A DNA stretch of 64,000 nt from Ignelater luminosus. Its lineage: Eukaryota; Arthropoda; Insecta; Coleoptera; Elateridae. Below are positions 45,963 through 58,183 of this stretch, in pieces. Below the pieces are notes generated by a model. It saw nothing but the letters and a program-made list of their open reading frames with translations. It did not search any database and was not told the origin of the DNA. Numbering within the stretch: the first letter of the stretch is position 1; each line of letters opens with the position of its first letter. A program made the position numbers and the translations under genes. The DNA lies in the NCBI GenBank assembly GCA_011009095.1, contig VTPC01090683.1, forward strand, positions 32,591 to 96,590. The letters are read 5' to 3'.

Positions 45963-48900
45963 TCATCATAGCTGCTGTTCTTTTCTCAAAAGTTAAATCG
46001 GTACTTAAGTTATATGTGATCAAGCAGGAGCAATGAACTTGTATAAAATTTAACTACCCAGTAATGTGTATATAAATTCGGAAAAAAGATAAACAGAAGG
46101 TAATAAGAGATACAGCATAAGTAGATGTTTGTTTTGTTAAACTTAAGTTTTAGTAGCCTTGTTGGTTTTTCAAGTACGCCAAGAAATCTCTCTTTTAAGA
46201 ATCATGACTTACACAGAAACTACCCTGTAGTATGTAGCATAAAGGAATAAAGTATTAGTAAAAAAAATCTACCATGGGGGGAATCAATCACTCAGTAAGA
46301 GAAAAGGAAGCCTAGCGTGTATTTTAGTATGGATTTCACAAATTAAACATCAAGTGTACATCACTTTAATCGGTTGAATTTAATTAGGTATGAATCCTAA
46401 GGTATATTATTAGAGATAAAAATCTTGGTGAAAAGGCTCAAGTAAAAAATTTTGAACGTGTTTTAGAAAATAAGAAAACGGCTAAAAAAGCACCAGAAAT
46501 AATGAAAGGCGACGAATAATAGTTCCTTTAATTAATTAAATATTTCATTCCGTCACTATGAAGTAAACGACGAAGTAAAAAATTCTTTAAGGAACAAAAT
46601 AATAAATTAGAAAAATTTTTCATCTTGTCTTCAAGTAATTGTAGTATTTTGTTAGCAAAATTGCAAACATAAAATATTTTGTCTCCGTCTATGATAAAAT
46701 CTTGTAAAACTATTTTAGCTAGAAAGCAATAAATTGTTTGAAGAATACACAACATAAACTATCAAATTTATCCGTTTAATGCTATAGGGAGAGTAGATTT
46801 CGGAGTGTAAACATCCAGGAATGGATTTCCACATGCGTCTATCTGGCGCCCCTAAAAGAATTATTAGCATTTCACCAGGGGTCAAAATCCCTAAGCCTTA
46901 GAAAATCTCCGACGTTATGACAATCTATTATCATAGGTCAAGTTTTCCCGACGCTAATAAAAGTTTGTAGATTTGTTTTATTGAACTTTCTACTTTCTAC
47001 AATTTAGCCAACTGAAAACACTAAAGAAAATATCAAAAGATTAAAACAAGAATAGAACAGCGTTCGATGTGAAACTTTTCGGACACTTTTTCCGTTGTTC
47101 AGAGAAAAACCGCTCGAGGATGATTGACGCTTCTAGTAAATTATATTTCCAACAGCGGAACAAAAAAGTGATGTGTTTTCTGCAAAAATTTTTCTTGCGT
47201 GACGAAAAGGTCCGAAAATTCTGTTAGTCGGTTGTTCTTGTTATAAAGGAAATGTATGGATATTGAAAGATCAGTTTAGTAGGACGGGAATTGTCGGTTA
47301 CTGTTCGTGCATTATAAGTGTATTTTAAGGAAGTTTTAAATTTACAGTGTGGATTTTTTGGTTTTTTATGGTCGCTCCTTGATTGATGATTTTAATTACA
47401 GATACAAAAAGCAAGAATTTAAAGTTTGCCTTGTGTAAGGGGTGGTAACGGAAGTTAAAGAAAAAATTGTTTTATTTTTATAATTTTTAAAATAAAATGA
47501 AATGTGGAGCTTTTGCACAGGATTCGTTCTACTGACTTTGTGAATTTATACATACCAAATTTGAATAAATCGCTTTTCAGAGCAAAGGTAAAATATGCTA
47601 TACGTTGAACAGAATTTTACCACAATGTGCTTTACATATTTAGCTTCTGGTAGAAGGCTCAAGACAATTTAGTTATTTCTAAGAGCTTTTATGCATTTAC
47701 AACCTTAACAAATTATTAATAAAACAAAATCTTATTATAAAATATAAACCGTAAAATTGTAAAATTGTAAAATGTATTCGGGTTTATTTTTTCTTTAATT
47801 TGGCTTGTTCCTCTGTCTCTTTTTTACCAACGGATATAAAAAAAGTTTTTTGATTATAATATTTTAATAAAACTTTTAAGTTTTTGAAGTGAAATTCAAT
47901 TTGTTAAATTTATACAAGAGTTTCATCTTACTCGGCAACAAAAAGTTAAAGAAGTTTAACAATTTTCCAGTAATTTTCATATATTTTAGCAATAAAAGTT
48001 ATGTTGAAAGGAATTTAAAATGTATGTCACACACAGTGTGCTTTAATGTTAAGTGAGTGGTGAAGTAGAATTGCATTTAGATGTAGGTACGCTTGAGTTT
48101 ATGGAAATAATTAGCTCATTTCTGGTAAGTATAAGTTACTTATTTAATTGCAAAACATGAAATTATAAATTTGTTTAGAAGCAGAGTGGTTTTCATTAGT
48201 GGATTATAACAACTTTTTACATTTATCAAATATTAACTGTCTTTATACAAAACGACGAAATACACATTAATTATTATTTGTTAATATAAATTTAGTTACA
48301 TAGATTCACACTACATTTAGCAAAAGAGGCACAAGTTTCTTCGATATGTTTCACATCCATCAACTCAACAACAACCTCGATCAATAGTCCTAAAGTATTT
48401 GCATATCAACTTCTATGCTTCCATCCTGCAACACAAAAATAACTACTTGCCAAACCTTATTTTCTACATAACACCGTGTCAGACCCATAATTTAACAACA
48501 TGCAATTGGGCCAGATAACACTGAAAGAAGTCTTCTTAATAGCATGTATAGGTAGCTTTTAAAGACCTGACATGTTGTAACTGCTGTTTTAAACAATTGC
48601 TTTATCTGTTCTTCATTTAAATAATCTAGAAAAATAACCTCTGAATTATAATCATGGATAATGATAAAATAAAAGGTTTTTCCTTGGACGTACTGTATAT
48701 TTATATCTCGTTAAATAAGAGATTTTCATATTTTGAGTTTGAATATCTTTATATCACTATTTCTATACTAACGAAGCTTTTTCCAACATCTCGTCCATGC
48801 CCTCTTCTAATTCACTTAGCTTACCTTTAACTTCTACTTTACAGCATTCTAGAAATTTCAAAATTAAAGAAAAAAAGAAGTTCCACGTATAGTTTGATAC

Positions 48901-49172
48901 TGAAAAAAAAGACTCTGGGCTACCTAAAAAAATGATTTTTCTTAAAAATGGTCTTAGTTGAGATAATTTGATCGATCTAACCAACCTCGCCATCGCCAGT
49001 CAGAGAAGCTAAATAAGCCTGTACAGCTCAATATTACATAGAGTCTGACCATACTAAACTACTCAATCGGCCCAACGCCAACGAGTCTAAAACTCAAAAA
49101 CTATTTATAAATTAGACCTGGTCTTATCTTTGTGGTATTATTTAAATTTTGTTCCAGCTGGAAAATCTCTAG
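45963..49172. other. AT-rich stretch without recognised genes
   Basis: Open frames are short. EKAQVKNFERVLENKKTAKK near 46430-46490 is charged but has no family assignment. No repeats with clear edges. Confidence 0.4.
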
Positions 49173-49287
49173 TGTTATTCATTTTTTATATGAGTAGACA
49201 GAGTTTATTATTACAAAATTTCTGTATTGTCAAAAATATATAACTTGAAACAAGCTATTCTTTAATTTGAGTATTAAGAACAGAACA
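49173..49287 (+). repeat. 5' LTR of the Gypsy remnant
   Basis: About 115 bases with TG..CA ends, diverged from the 3' copy at 54723, which is 135 bases. The divergence, including an internal deletion, indicates an old insertion. Confidence 0.65.
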
Positions 49288-49369
49288 AATATGGGTGACG
49301 AGATTTACGGTAGAAGAAAAAAACTTATTGGTATTCTGGAAAGAATGTGATAGTACCGCAATTGCGTGT

Positions 49370-50500
49370 TGATGAACGGTTTATGAATTATTTGGAACGC
49401 TTCGAATTTATTTTGGAGTTAGCAAGACAAATGAGAAAGGAAAGGTTTCAAGGTTATTGGTATTGGTTGGTTTAGATGTTTAAATACGCAGTCTTACCAG
49501 TTGTACCAGATAAGCCAAAACCCTTTCTGAACTAAACTAAAAAGTACTACACACCTCTCGAGTTATAAGTTTCAGAAAGGCATAAATTTTACATCAAACG
49601 CAGATGCCAAAAGATTCATGAATCGGTTGAAAACTTTCTAAGAACATTTTAAAGAAATAGCTCTCTTTCTCTCTCTCTTTCTCTTGGCTTTTTTCCCCTT
49701 AGAGGTTTGTCGTTCTCAGATTCCAATATTTTCTATCTTCCCAGTTGCCTTCTTCTAATCCTTTTCCTTCCAAGGTTTTTGTTATATATGTTTTCTATTT
49801 TACGGTTGGTCGTCCTCTTCTTCTTCTTCCTTTTAGTGACCATTCTAAGATTCTTTTCGGCCACCTTTCTTCTCCCATCCGACTAACGTGTCCGTACCGT
49901 CTTAGAGCTCTGTTCTCTAGTCTACTAGCAATCGACGATTTTACCTCCATTTATCTCCATATATTGTCCATCCGAATTTTATTCCTACGGGTGAATTGTA
50001 GGCATTGTCATGTGCATCTCTTTATTTTTTGCTTTGTTTTTTTCTATAATCTGTCTTACTACGCAAATGTTATCTAGACATGATCGTCCTGGTTTGAAAC
50101 CACTTTGTTCTTCCGAGAATGAACTCATCTGACTTTGTATTTTATTTTTTATTATTCTTCCGAAAAATCTAGCTATCGTCGGTATGATACTAATGCCGCG
50201 GTAGTTATAGCAGCACTTTTTTGTAGATCGATATTATGTGGGATATATTGCATTCTTGCAGGATGTCATCTCCTGTTTGTATCTTTTGGAACATGTTCGT
50301 CATAACTTTGACTAGTAAGAAATAGCTCTGCCTTGTAATTTTGAACATTTTTTAAATGAGGTTTTAAGAGACATCTTAATCACTGGATTAGGTGATGAAA
50401 ACATGATACAAAAACTTCTGTCTAAAATCAGTCTGATATCTGAAAAAGCAAAAAAGATTGCAATTGATATGAAAACTATTAGTACTCACAGCCATTAACT
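49370..50500 (+). pseudogene. Gypsy gag remnant, split by a LINE insertion
   Basis: First part: DERFMNYLERFEFILELARQ near 49370-49430, KYAVLPVVPDKPKPFLN near 49480-49535, YEFQKGINFTSNADAKRFM near 49560-49620, then EHFKEIA ending at the insertion (49664). Second part: EIALPCNFEHFLNEVLRDIL from about 50320, followed by ITGLGDENMIQKLLSKI and KAKKIAIDMKTISTH up to about 50495. The two parts join in frame across the duplicated target site. Stops within the first part show decay before or after the LINE insertion. Confidence 0.7.
49665..50316 (-). mobile_element. LINE 3' fragment inserted in gag, 13-bp target duplication
   Basis: AAGAAATAGCTCT occurs on both sides (49652-49664 and 50317-50329). 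On the minus strand the insert begins with reverse transcriptase sequence (YRGISIIPTIARFFGRIIKN and EQSGFKPGRSCLDN near 50220-50070) and continues to a C-terminal segment (RYGHVSRMGEERWPKRILEW near 49900-49840, then GRRRGRP). It ends in an AGAGA-type simple tail (the CT run at 49661-49683) next to the duplication. This is a 5'-truncated copy made by target-primed reverse transcription. The plus-strand 110-codon frame at 49745 is antisense to it. Confidence 0.85.
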
Positions 50501-50557
50501 TGCATGTGGTAGTGCAGAAGTATTGGCGATGAAAGAAATTGAAAAAGAAGTAGATAT

Positions 50558-50986
50558 GGGGCCGTCCTTAAATTACGTAACGCAAAATCGAACGATTTTT
50601 ATACCCCCCTCCCCCTCCCCATGTAACAGGCCCGTAACGCATGTTCGAACCCCTCCTAGAATATTACGTAACGCAGTACTCTCCACCCCCCAGTTCTAAT
50701 TTTTTATTGAAAAAGATTTATTGGAACGGAATGCATAAGAAATACATATTTAAAATTGTTTTCACTACTTACGTCGAAGTGAGGCGCGCGCGTAGCGCTA
50801 CTGTTGTGGCCTACACACAGCCTGTTTGGGTTCAGACCAGTAAAGATGAGTTTAAATAATATTTTATCAATAACATTTTATCGTTACGTAACGTTACTCT
50901 TGACTTCCCCGCCCCTCTTGGTAACGCTGCGTAACGCTACTCTGGACCCTCTCCCTTGGAGCGTTACGTAATTTAAAGACAACCCC
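50558..50986. mobile_element. 429-bp non-autonomous TIR element
   Basis: Ends are GGGGCCGTCCTTAAATTACG at 50558 and the inverted AATTTAAAGACAACCCC to 50986, matching over about 25 bases with few changes (TTAAATTACGTAACGC core). It is GC-richer than its surroundings, with many GTAACG motifs. Superfamily not assigned, and the target-site duplication is unclear. It splits the Gypsy remnant between gag and reverse transcriptase. Confidence 0.75.
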
Positions 50987-51204
50987 TAATTATAAGTAAA
51001 CACAAAATAATCTTTGATGTCAGAAATAGTGGTTTTTATCAACTTAAAATGTAAATTCTGTAGAACACAGACCTTTATTTGTTAAACTTAGAGTTAGATC
51101 TTGATTTAAATGGTGGTAGCACAGTTACCTTAGTTCTATGGTTCTATCCAATACAATTGTTTAGAAAACGCAATGATTCTAAGTTAGGACCAAGCATGTA
51201 AATA

Positions 51205-53295
51205 TTTTTGTTTAATTGACCTTACAAATGGTTATATGCAATTAAAAGTTAGTAAGGCTAGCAAACTATTGTAAACTACTAACACGCATTTAGGGCTTTA
51301 TACGTATCATCGTATAGTGTTCGTATTTAGTTCTGGTCCTAGTATATATCAATCTGTGATTAATAAGGTTTTAAAAGGTATGCCAAAGTGTTAAGGTTTT
51401 TAATTTTCGTAACATTAATTCGCAATAATTAATTCAAATCGAGATGCGTGGCGACCTCTATTAAGGAATATGGTTGTAGAGAGTAGCTGTTTTCGCGGGG
51501 CAGCAATCTGCGTAATTTAGTTACGGGATAAGTCGCTTCTGCGCGTTGAGATCAGGGTGCGGCCGACGCGAAATAGAGCAGTGTATTTGGGAGCTTCGTA
51601 GAGGAAAGTCCAACGCTGGTAGGGGGAAGTTCTGTGAGACGTCTTTCATAAAAATTTATCTGTTGTGGCTCATGAAGATTATCGTTTAGTGAAGTGTCCT
51701 TAAGGTATATCAGCGTAGTGCTGGAGTTTAAAAAGGGGCTACCGAGAGCTTATTATTTGAAAGTAGGGCTTCTTCTTCCTTTTGCTGTTGAGCGGAACCC
51801 AGTGGAATTCGTCGTCATTTTGTTCCTCCTTGCTGTGTGGGTGTGGTCAGTTTACGCAGCTTCAAGTAAATAGTTACGCAGTTACCCGTGTGGGTAAGGA
51901 TTTGGATCGTACAGCTTCGCAAGGTTAGTGTACACCCATTAATATCGTAGTGTTTATACCCGTTTGGGTTAAAGAAACAAGTGCATTTAAGACGTGTTCA
52001 GTTTGAAAAAACAACAAGGTAGTTTCTCCTTGGCATTTTTGTAAACATTTATAACAACGGTTTCTAGAACAATCATTGTCGTGTTGTGTTTGGTTCATTA
52101 TTTATTTTTACGAATAAAGAATTCATAATCTAGTAATGTTCAGCGTAAATTTGCAATGTAAATCAGTTTTAATTTTTTTTATCATAATTATTTGGCTTGG
52201 TTTTAATTTGTTTGAACGAATTAATTCATTGTTGATTTTATTAAATGAAATTAGATATTTCCTTTTCGTAATATACATTAAGTGCAGTCGTAAGCTGTTT
52301 GAACGGCGTCGAGCGGGTGCCCACGCACTTGGCGTTTCTGGGAATCCCCTCGAGCGTCACTGACCAGAATTTTGCTCAGTAAGATCTAGCACGATTATTG
52401 ACGTTTACTTTATAAAGATTTTGTTTTTGTATAATTAACAGTTTATTTGTTTTGTTTTATTTGTATTTCTTTTGCTTGTTTTATATTATGTAAACTTTCC
52501 TTTTTTTGACTTATTTTTCTAATAGATTTGTAGTTTGAAAGATAGTTTTATTATTGTAATTGTATGTACAAATATCGAAGTCACCTAAGCATTTGATTAA
52601 TTTGACCCAGTTATATTGAATTTCACTAATAAAGAATATACCGGGTGTCTCAAAAACCTTGACATACTGAGTGATCAAAAGAAAATGATTTGATGATTCA
52701 ATTTGAATATTCCAAATTTAATTAAAGAATCATTTATACAGAGTGAACTGAAAATACTTTTGTATAAGGCGGTTTCACGCCTTGAGTAAGTTTTTGTTTC
52801 AGAAAGCCTAAGTAAGTATTTATAAAGTTGTTGCCGATGTAAGAGAGGCTATGGTCCTTTTAAATCTTGTCATCTGGTTGAATCCATAATGGCGCCTTCT
52901 AATAATACCGATTTTGAGCTATTTTAGTGGTAAGTAGGCATTTCGAACTGTTTGCTAGTCTGGCTATCAGCGAACTTAGTTCTTCGCGCCTTCTAGTCGC
53001 CGATTTTGGCACGTAACAAAAGACATCTGCTTATTTAAATGATATACTTCGTTGTGGTAAAACGCTGGAAGATTGTAGAAATCGTTTATTTGTGATTCTT
53101 AAACGTTTAGATAAGTACAATAGAAAAATATATTTTGATAAAAGCTACTTTTTCCAAAATAGTGTAGATTATTTAGGTTATCACCTTGATGGTGGAAATG
53201 GTCAAAGAAGTGTGATGCTGCTTTCAAAAAAAGAGAGGAAATTCTTTCTGACAGATTATTGTTGGCCCTTTTGGATTCTTCTTATCCTGTGACTT
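51205..53295 (+). pseudogene. Gypsy reverse transcriptase remnant, split at the active-site motif
   Basis: The first part, near 51214-51388, reads IDLTNGYMQLKVSKASQ, INTHLGLYTYHRIVF, PSIYQSVINKVLKGMPK. The second part, from 53023, reads TSAYLNDILRCGKTLED, then FVILKRLDKYNRKIYFDKSY and VDYLGYHLDGGN. Across the 1630-base insertion the two parts join exactly in frame at GMPK/TSAYLND, where YLND stands for the catalytic YxDD box (first Asp changed to Asn). Stops and frame changes occur in the first part. Confidence 0.8.
51389..53018. mobile_element. solo LTR, 1630 bp, 4-bp target duplication
   Basis: Starts TGTTAAGG and ends ACGTAACA, so TGTTA/TAACA are inverted ends. It is flanked by AAAG at 51385-51388 and 53019-53022. 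Excision of one AAAG plus the insert restores the Gypsy reverse transcriptase frame, which proves the boundaries. No coding sequence was found; a GC-richer block lies at 51500-51950 (promoter or leader region) and an AATAAA occurs at 52630. A MITE-type terminus, TACCGGGTGTCTC, at about 52638 may be the relic of a nested element. A 4-base duplication is consistent with Gypsy-type integrases. Confidence 0.85.
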
Positions 53296-53580
53296 TAACA
53301 TGTAACTCTAGTTTTTATGGAGTTGCAGGTATTTTGAGTCATGTTACCAATGAAACAGAATATCAGTTAGCGTTTGCTTCGACTACTTTATCAGTCGCTA
53401 AAAAAAATTATAGTCAAATAGAGAAAGACCCTCTGACTATTACTTTATCTGTAAAGACATTTTACAAGTTATTGGCCGGTGCATATTTTACGTTAATATC
53501 TGCTGCTAGGTCACAACGTTGATCTTTGATTCTAGCCTCATATTATTATTCAATTCAGTTTAAAAAAGAATCTTCATTAG
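53226..53580 (+). pseudogene. Gypsy RNase H remnant
   Basis: Residues LLALLDSSYPVTLTCNSS, GVAGILSHVTNETEYQLAFAS, TTLSVAKKNYSQIEKDPL and SVKTFYKLLAGAYFTL follow the RNase H order of Gypsy pol. The usual catalytic Asp after TLTC appears as Asn (CNSS). Frame shifts at 53226 and about 53515, then a degraded tail SYYYSIQFKKESS. Confidence 0.8.
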
Positions 53581-53879
53581 TAATGCTTTATCGCCTATAC
53601 CTGTAGAAGGATACCCCAGTGATTCACGACGATCAAATATTATCATAAGTCTTAAACTTCATTAAAATTGATTGGTTTAATAAGATTTCTAGCAGTTTCA
53701 CTCCTTAAAATAAATTGAAATTAAAATTAACAACCGAACAGGACTGTATTTTATACGGCAATAGAGTAGTAATTTCTCCAGATTTTCGATTAAAACTTTT
53801 GAAAGTATTACATCAAGAGCTTGTTGGAATTGTATGCACTAAGATGTTAGCTCATTCTTTTGTATATTAACCTAAATTT

Positions 53880-54362
53880 GATAATGATATTTTTACAGGT
53901 GAGTTTTCCAAATAGTTGCAATATTGGGCCATGGACAGTACAAATATACGATTTGTATTGGATAGATTATAAGAACGTTTTTTAAAATTTGGACTACCCC
54001 AAACTATTGTTTTTGATAATGGGCCTTCTTTTACTGTGGTCGATTTTAAAAAAACTTTATTAGATAAAGGCATAACAGTCATTAACTCTCCACCATGTCA
54101 CCCAGCCTCTAATGGAACTGTTGAAAAATCTGTTGGTTGCAAAAAGAGGTTACTAATTCGTTCACTTGTTAGTAGATCACATAAGCGACATCCAACAAAG
54201 TTACTAGTGCGTTATGTAACCTTTGATAGAAACACTCACTCTGCAGTAACAAAAAAAAACACTATCAGAATAAATTTGAAGTTATGTTCCGAGAACTGTA
54301 TTTTCTGCTTTGGGCTCCCGATACGATGTAACCTCAAAATTCCTGCTATTCCAAAAATTTAA
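53880..54362 (+). pseudogene. Gypsy integrase remnant
   Basis: RFLKFGLPQTIVFDNGPSF near 53975-54030 contains the second catalytic Asp (DNG). It is followed by VDFKKTLLDKGITVINSPPC and HPASNGTVEKSVG, with the third acidic residue (E) at about 54121. The first catalytic Asp region near 53920 is degraded. The C-terminal tail is frame-shifted. Non-functional. Confidence 0.75.
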
Positions 54363-54708
54363 TATAAATGACAAAGTATTTATTTGTAATTTAGGAAAAG
54401 GAATTAGGTAGGTAATAGGTAGAATTCTAAAAAATGAGCAATGTGTTGTATTTATGAATTGATATATTCGAAAACTTTATTTTAAATAATTGAGCTTGAG
54501 TAAGTTAGATTTTTCCGAGTACCCTCAAATAGTAGGAGAATCATCTTTTCAAAAGTTGTTGCCAGATAACTTTGCATTTGCCAATTCCAAATTTGCTTTC
54601 TGTACCAGGAAGTACAGAGACTAACATACCACCGACTTCTTTCAGACCATTTAGAATTATTAAATCTCCACAAAGGTGACAATTATACAAACAATTATAG
54701 CAACTTAC

Positions 54709-54722
54709 AAAAAGGGAAAAAG
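54709..54722 (+). other. polypurine tract before the 3' LTR
   Basis: AAAAAGGGAAAAAG lies directly against the TGTTAT start of the 3' LTR, the expected second-strand priming site. Confidence 0.65.
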
Positions 54723-54857
54723 TGTTATGTGTTTATTATATGGGTAGGTTACTGTAATGTATATTAGAAAAAACAGAGTTTCTTATTACAAGATTTTTGC
54801 ATTGTCATAAATAAATAATTTGGCACAAGTTATGCTTTAATTTGAGTATTATGAACA
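54723..54857 (+). repeat. 3' LTR of the Gypsy remnant
   Basis: Matches the 5' copy at 49173 in its beginning and in the last 80 bases; see the element entry. Confidence 0.65.
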
Positions 54858-55089
54858 GAATGGTGGTGATCTTCATCATGAAGTATACAATACTCAAGAA
54901 TATTCTTCAACCTACAGAAGATTGAAAAACCCTGCTCTGGACAAAGGTGACTTACGCTTCATGTACTGAACTTTAAAACATCAGATCTGTGGAATTGTCT
55001 TCCAGGAATTAATTAAGTCCAAATTACTGGACGTAAATGTAGCGGGATCTTGACAAGTTTCCAAGCACATATTTTTCATATTTAAATAA

Positions 55090-55155
55090 TCCTGCTCAAA
55101 CGCTTTGGCATGGGTCAACTGCCCGTTCCACTGAGCTACTGGACTACTCTCTTAA
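55090..55155 (-). other. tRNA-like box A fragment, possible SINE head
   Basis: On the minus strand the sequence reads GTCCAGTAGCTCAGTGGAAC followed by GGGCAGTTGACCCATGCC. TAGCTCAGTGG is a perfect box A of a Pol III promoter, and a D-arm plus anticodon-arm-like layout follows. A convincing box B and a folded acceptor stem are absent, so it is not a functional tRNA gene. A decayed tRNA-derived SINE is more likely. Confidence 0.4.
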
Positions 55156-58100
55156 TAAACATTGCGTAAGAGAAGTAGTAGCAAAGTCACCAAACACCAA
55201 TGCGTAAGTGGTCAGACCTGCGGGAAATTTATGTATCGATTACGACTTTGTCCAATCTCCAAAGACATTTTGCCAGGGTAGGTATCTCATCTTTACTGTT
55301 ACTGCAGTTAATTTATTTTGTTATTTTGTTTGTTTATTTTAAAGAGCAGGAAGGTTTTATATGAAAGGTTTTTTTTCAGCTGCTTTCTTAGTGGAATAAT
55401 ATGAATTAGTCTGAACAAAACGTCTGCAAACTGGATACATTCTTGACTATCAGATAAGAGTTTTTCGACTGGAATCTAGTTACAATTGATATTTAATATT
55501 GTAGGGATCTTAAATTTTAATGATATGATAGAAAAAATAAATGTAATGAAGTAATGTGAACATTACATACAAAATTTACTTTGTTTGTCTGATATTTAGT
55601 TATATCAAGTATTATAATGCGCAAACTGAGCAGTTTAATTTTCTGGTTGCTTTTCATTTTCATTTTGAACTTAAATTCTCAATTATGGCTAAATATATTC
55701 TTTTGGTTGGCAACTAGAGTAGAAGTTAATAATTATTTGCAATTACAGCGTATCTGCATATATCATTTTTCCTTCTCGTTTACTTCCTTGAATATCTAAA
55801 AATAAACTTGCAACGTAAAAGTTTTACTAAATAAGATATATTTTGCATTAATTTTCACTTTCAACAGTATTTGTAATATTTAAATAAATGGCATTGTCTA
55901 AATTCGAGCAACTAAATCATACAATTATAACTTAGCAACTTTCAACTTGGATTTCCTGTCAACTGCTACAACGTACTGAAACAGAAGTTTCAGTTCTAGT
56001 GTCTGTTGTAACAATGGGGAGAAACTTGAAACCGATTTCAAGTCTTCGACTTCTATTAATTAGCGTACACTACACTTACACAAAATGCTAGATAAGAAAA
56101 CCTAGGAGTGTTTTTGTTGAATTTTTTTTTCGTTATTCTTCTTACCATTTATAAAACACAAAAGAAATTCTTGCTAAGGCAATGAAAGAAAATATTTTGC
56201 TTCACAATGAAAATATTATAATACCCAAAGAACAACATTATCAGCAGGATTTTCCTGAATACCTGAATATTTAGAAAACAAATAGTCTCATTTTCTCTTC
56301 ACTCAACTGTTTGTTCAGATGGAAGTAATTCGTACGATTACGGCTGGACGTTGCGGCTGAATTAAACCTTTAAACTGTCTGAACAAATATACTGGCATTT
56401 AGTTCCATACTCTCAACATACAACCACATGCAAATAAGTCTAGTAAATACATAGTGCGGAACAGAGCTGAATACCCCACGTTAATTAAATAAATAAATGG
56501 GGAATTACCAATAAAATTCGGGCCAAAGGATCCACATCGTAAAAACTACCACAAAAAAATCGACCCTAATCGGTCGTTTTGTTTTTTTGCTCATTACTTT
56601 GGAGTTTATGTTTTCGTGTGTTGTACGTATAAATTGAATTTTGAATTACTCTTTTATATCGGGTACTTTTTTCCGGGATTTGACGTTGCTAATTCACGAG
56701 CTGACTACCGTCTGCTTTTATATTAGTCTAATTAAATATGCTTTGAATGAACTCGATTTCCGCAGATGTGAAACATAAAATGTCAATTTACGCTGGCTAC
56801 CCATTGAAATTGTTATATAATGAGTCCGTATTTCGTTTACTAACAAAAAACAGAACTGGTGACATCTTATGAAATATAAATAACATTTTCAAAAGCCTCT
56901 GTTTGACGCTTGAAAATTAATGTCAAAACAATCGGTTTTGATGGTTTTAAAAGAGAAAAGTATAAATAATTTAGAAAATCGACATTTTATTTACAACAAA
57001 TAAATAATTTTCTACGGACCTAACAAATCACGAAATAGTAAGTGTTGACTACTTACAGTGCTTGCTATTTTATTTTAATACTTGCATACTACAATATCAA
57101 ATGATATTAATTTTTAGTGCCGACACTTTGTGTGTTTATCTTGTTATGACATCCAGTTTTAATATATCAGAATAGTTCATGAAACATGAATTAAAAACTA
57201 GTTATTGTAGATGAGGTTCAACTGTATGACAAGAGTTGCTGCTAGAAATGCACGAAAGCTACAAACAATTCAAATTATAAAAACAACTAAACATTAAACA
57301 ACGTTCAAAATGCACAAAGACACAGGGTTCGTATTTTTTGTTTTCGTTTTTGAATGGATTTTAAACTATCATCAGATTGTATAAAAGTTGCGGTAGATTT
57401 TACTAGACAATGTAATTACTATTTTATTTACTTTACATGTTTACTATTTTTTGTTGAGGAACAAATCGAGTACTGTGCCTAGTCAAGTACCATACCCAAT
57501 GTATCCGGGCTTAATTACATTACCGGGGAAACAAATGCCATATTTCATAATAGCTGCTGATAAGATCAGTACAGTAACTGAGAAAGGTTTTGACTCCTAC
57601 TCCGTGGCTTGATGTGGTTGCTTTTACGCCCTGGCACATATATATCTTTGCTGCTACCTTAACTCTCTTCTCGTTTCTCGTTCCAGTCCCCAAAATTTAG
57701 CTTTTAGGAGCCTTGCTCAATTTCATTTTTAAAGTCCTTTGATAGGTAAAGAGAGTTTCCATCTACAGAGGTAACCGTGATTTAAGATGACTCCGAAGAT
57801 AACAATCCGACATCGACAGTCTAAACTCCAATCTCCAATTAGCAGCAGCTGAGAAAGACTAATAAGATACTAACAAACCGAACCGTGTGACGGTCACTTT
57901 TAGTTATCGTTGTATGTGTTATATTAATTAAACTATACTTTCGGCATGTTGCTGTTTTTCCTGATAGTTCTCTTCCTATGGGGGATATTTTTATAATGCT
58001 GGGTCCACACAAAAGGTCGAGTAGTTTTTTTGTAGCTTGAAATCAATTTTTTGTGAGTTGATGATTCTTTTTTTTCCGAAGTATGTTGAACTGTGTTTTC

Positions 58101-58183
58101 TGGTTAATATTACTCCATCATATATTTTTTTGGTGGACTGATTAAGATTGGCCCTTGCAAGTTATGTCCACTGTGGGATCCGG
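55156..58183. other. AT-rich stretch without recognised genes
   Basis: Open frames are short and AT-driven. No repeat boundaries recognised. Confidence 0.4.

Larger units (their letters stand above)
49173..54857 (+). mobile_element. Gypsy-type LTR retrotransposon, decayed, with three nested insertions
   Basis: Short LTR copies bound a gag-pol remnant. The 5' LTR (49173-49287) and 3' LTR (54723-54857) both begin TGTTAT, share TTATTACAA and CTTTAATTTGAGTATTA and end GAACA. A purine-rich tract at 54709-54722 precedes the 3' LTR, as expected of a polypurine tract. The 5' copy lacks about 20 bases. Gag, reverse transcriptase, RNase H and integrase remnants follow in Gypsy order. Removing the LINE (49665-50316), the TIR element (50558-50986) and the solo LTR (51389-53018) leaves about 3 kb, so the element also has internal deletions. 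Matching target-site duplications were not identified. Confidence 0.8.

Noticed and set aside
45895-45990. Third hammerhead candidate on the minus strand (CTGATGA near 45895)
   Set aside because: There is no GAAA after a plausible stem II and no stem III/cleavage site. Other CTGATGA occurrences near 28015, 31794, 57369, 61744 and 62850 fail for the same reason.
49745-50077. 110-codon plus-strand frame
   Set aside because: It is the antisense of the LINE reverse transcriptase C-terminal region.
55090-55155. Functional tRNA gene on the minus strand
   Set aside because: Box A is good but no acceptable box B or acceptor stem could be found.
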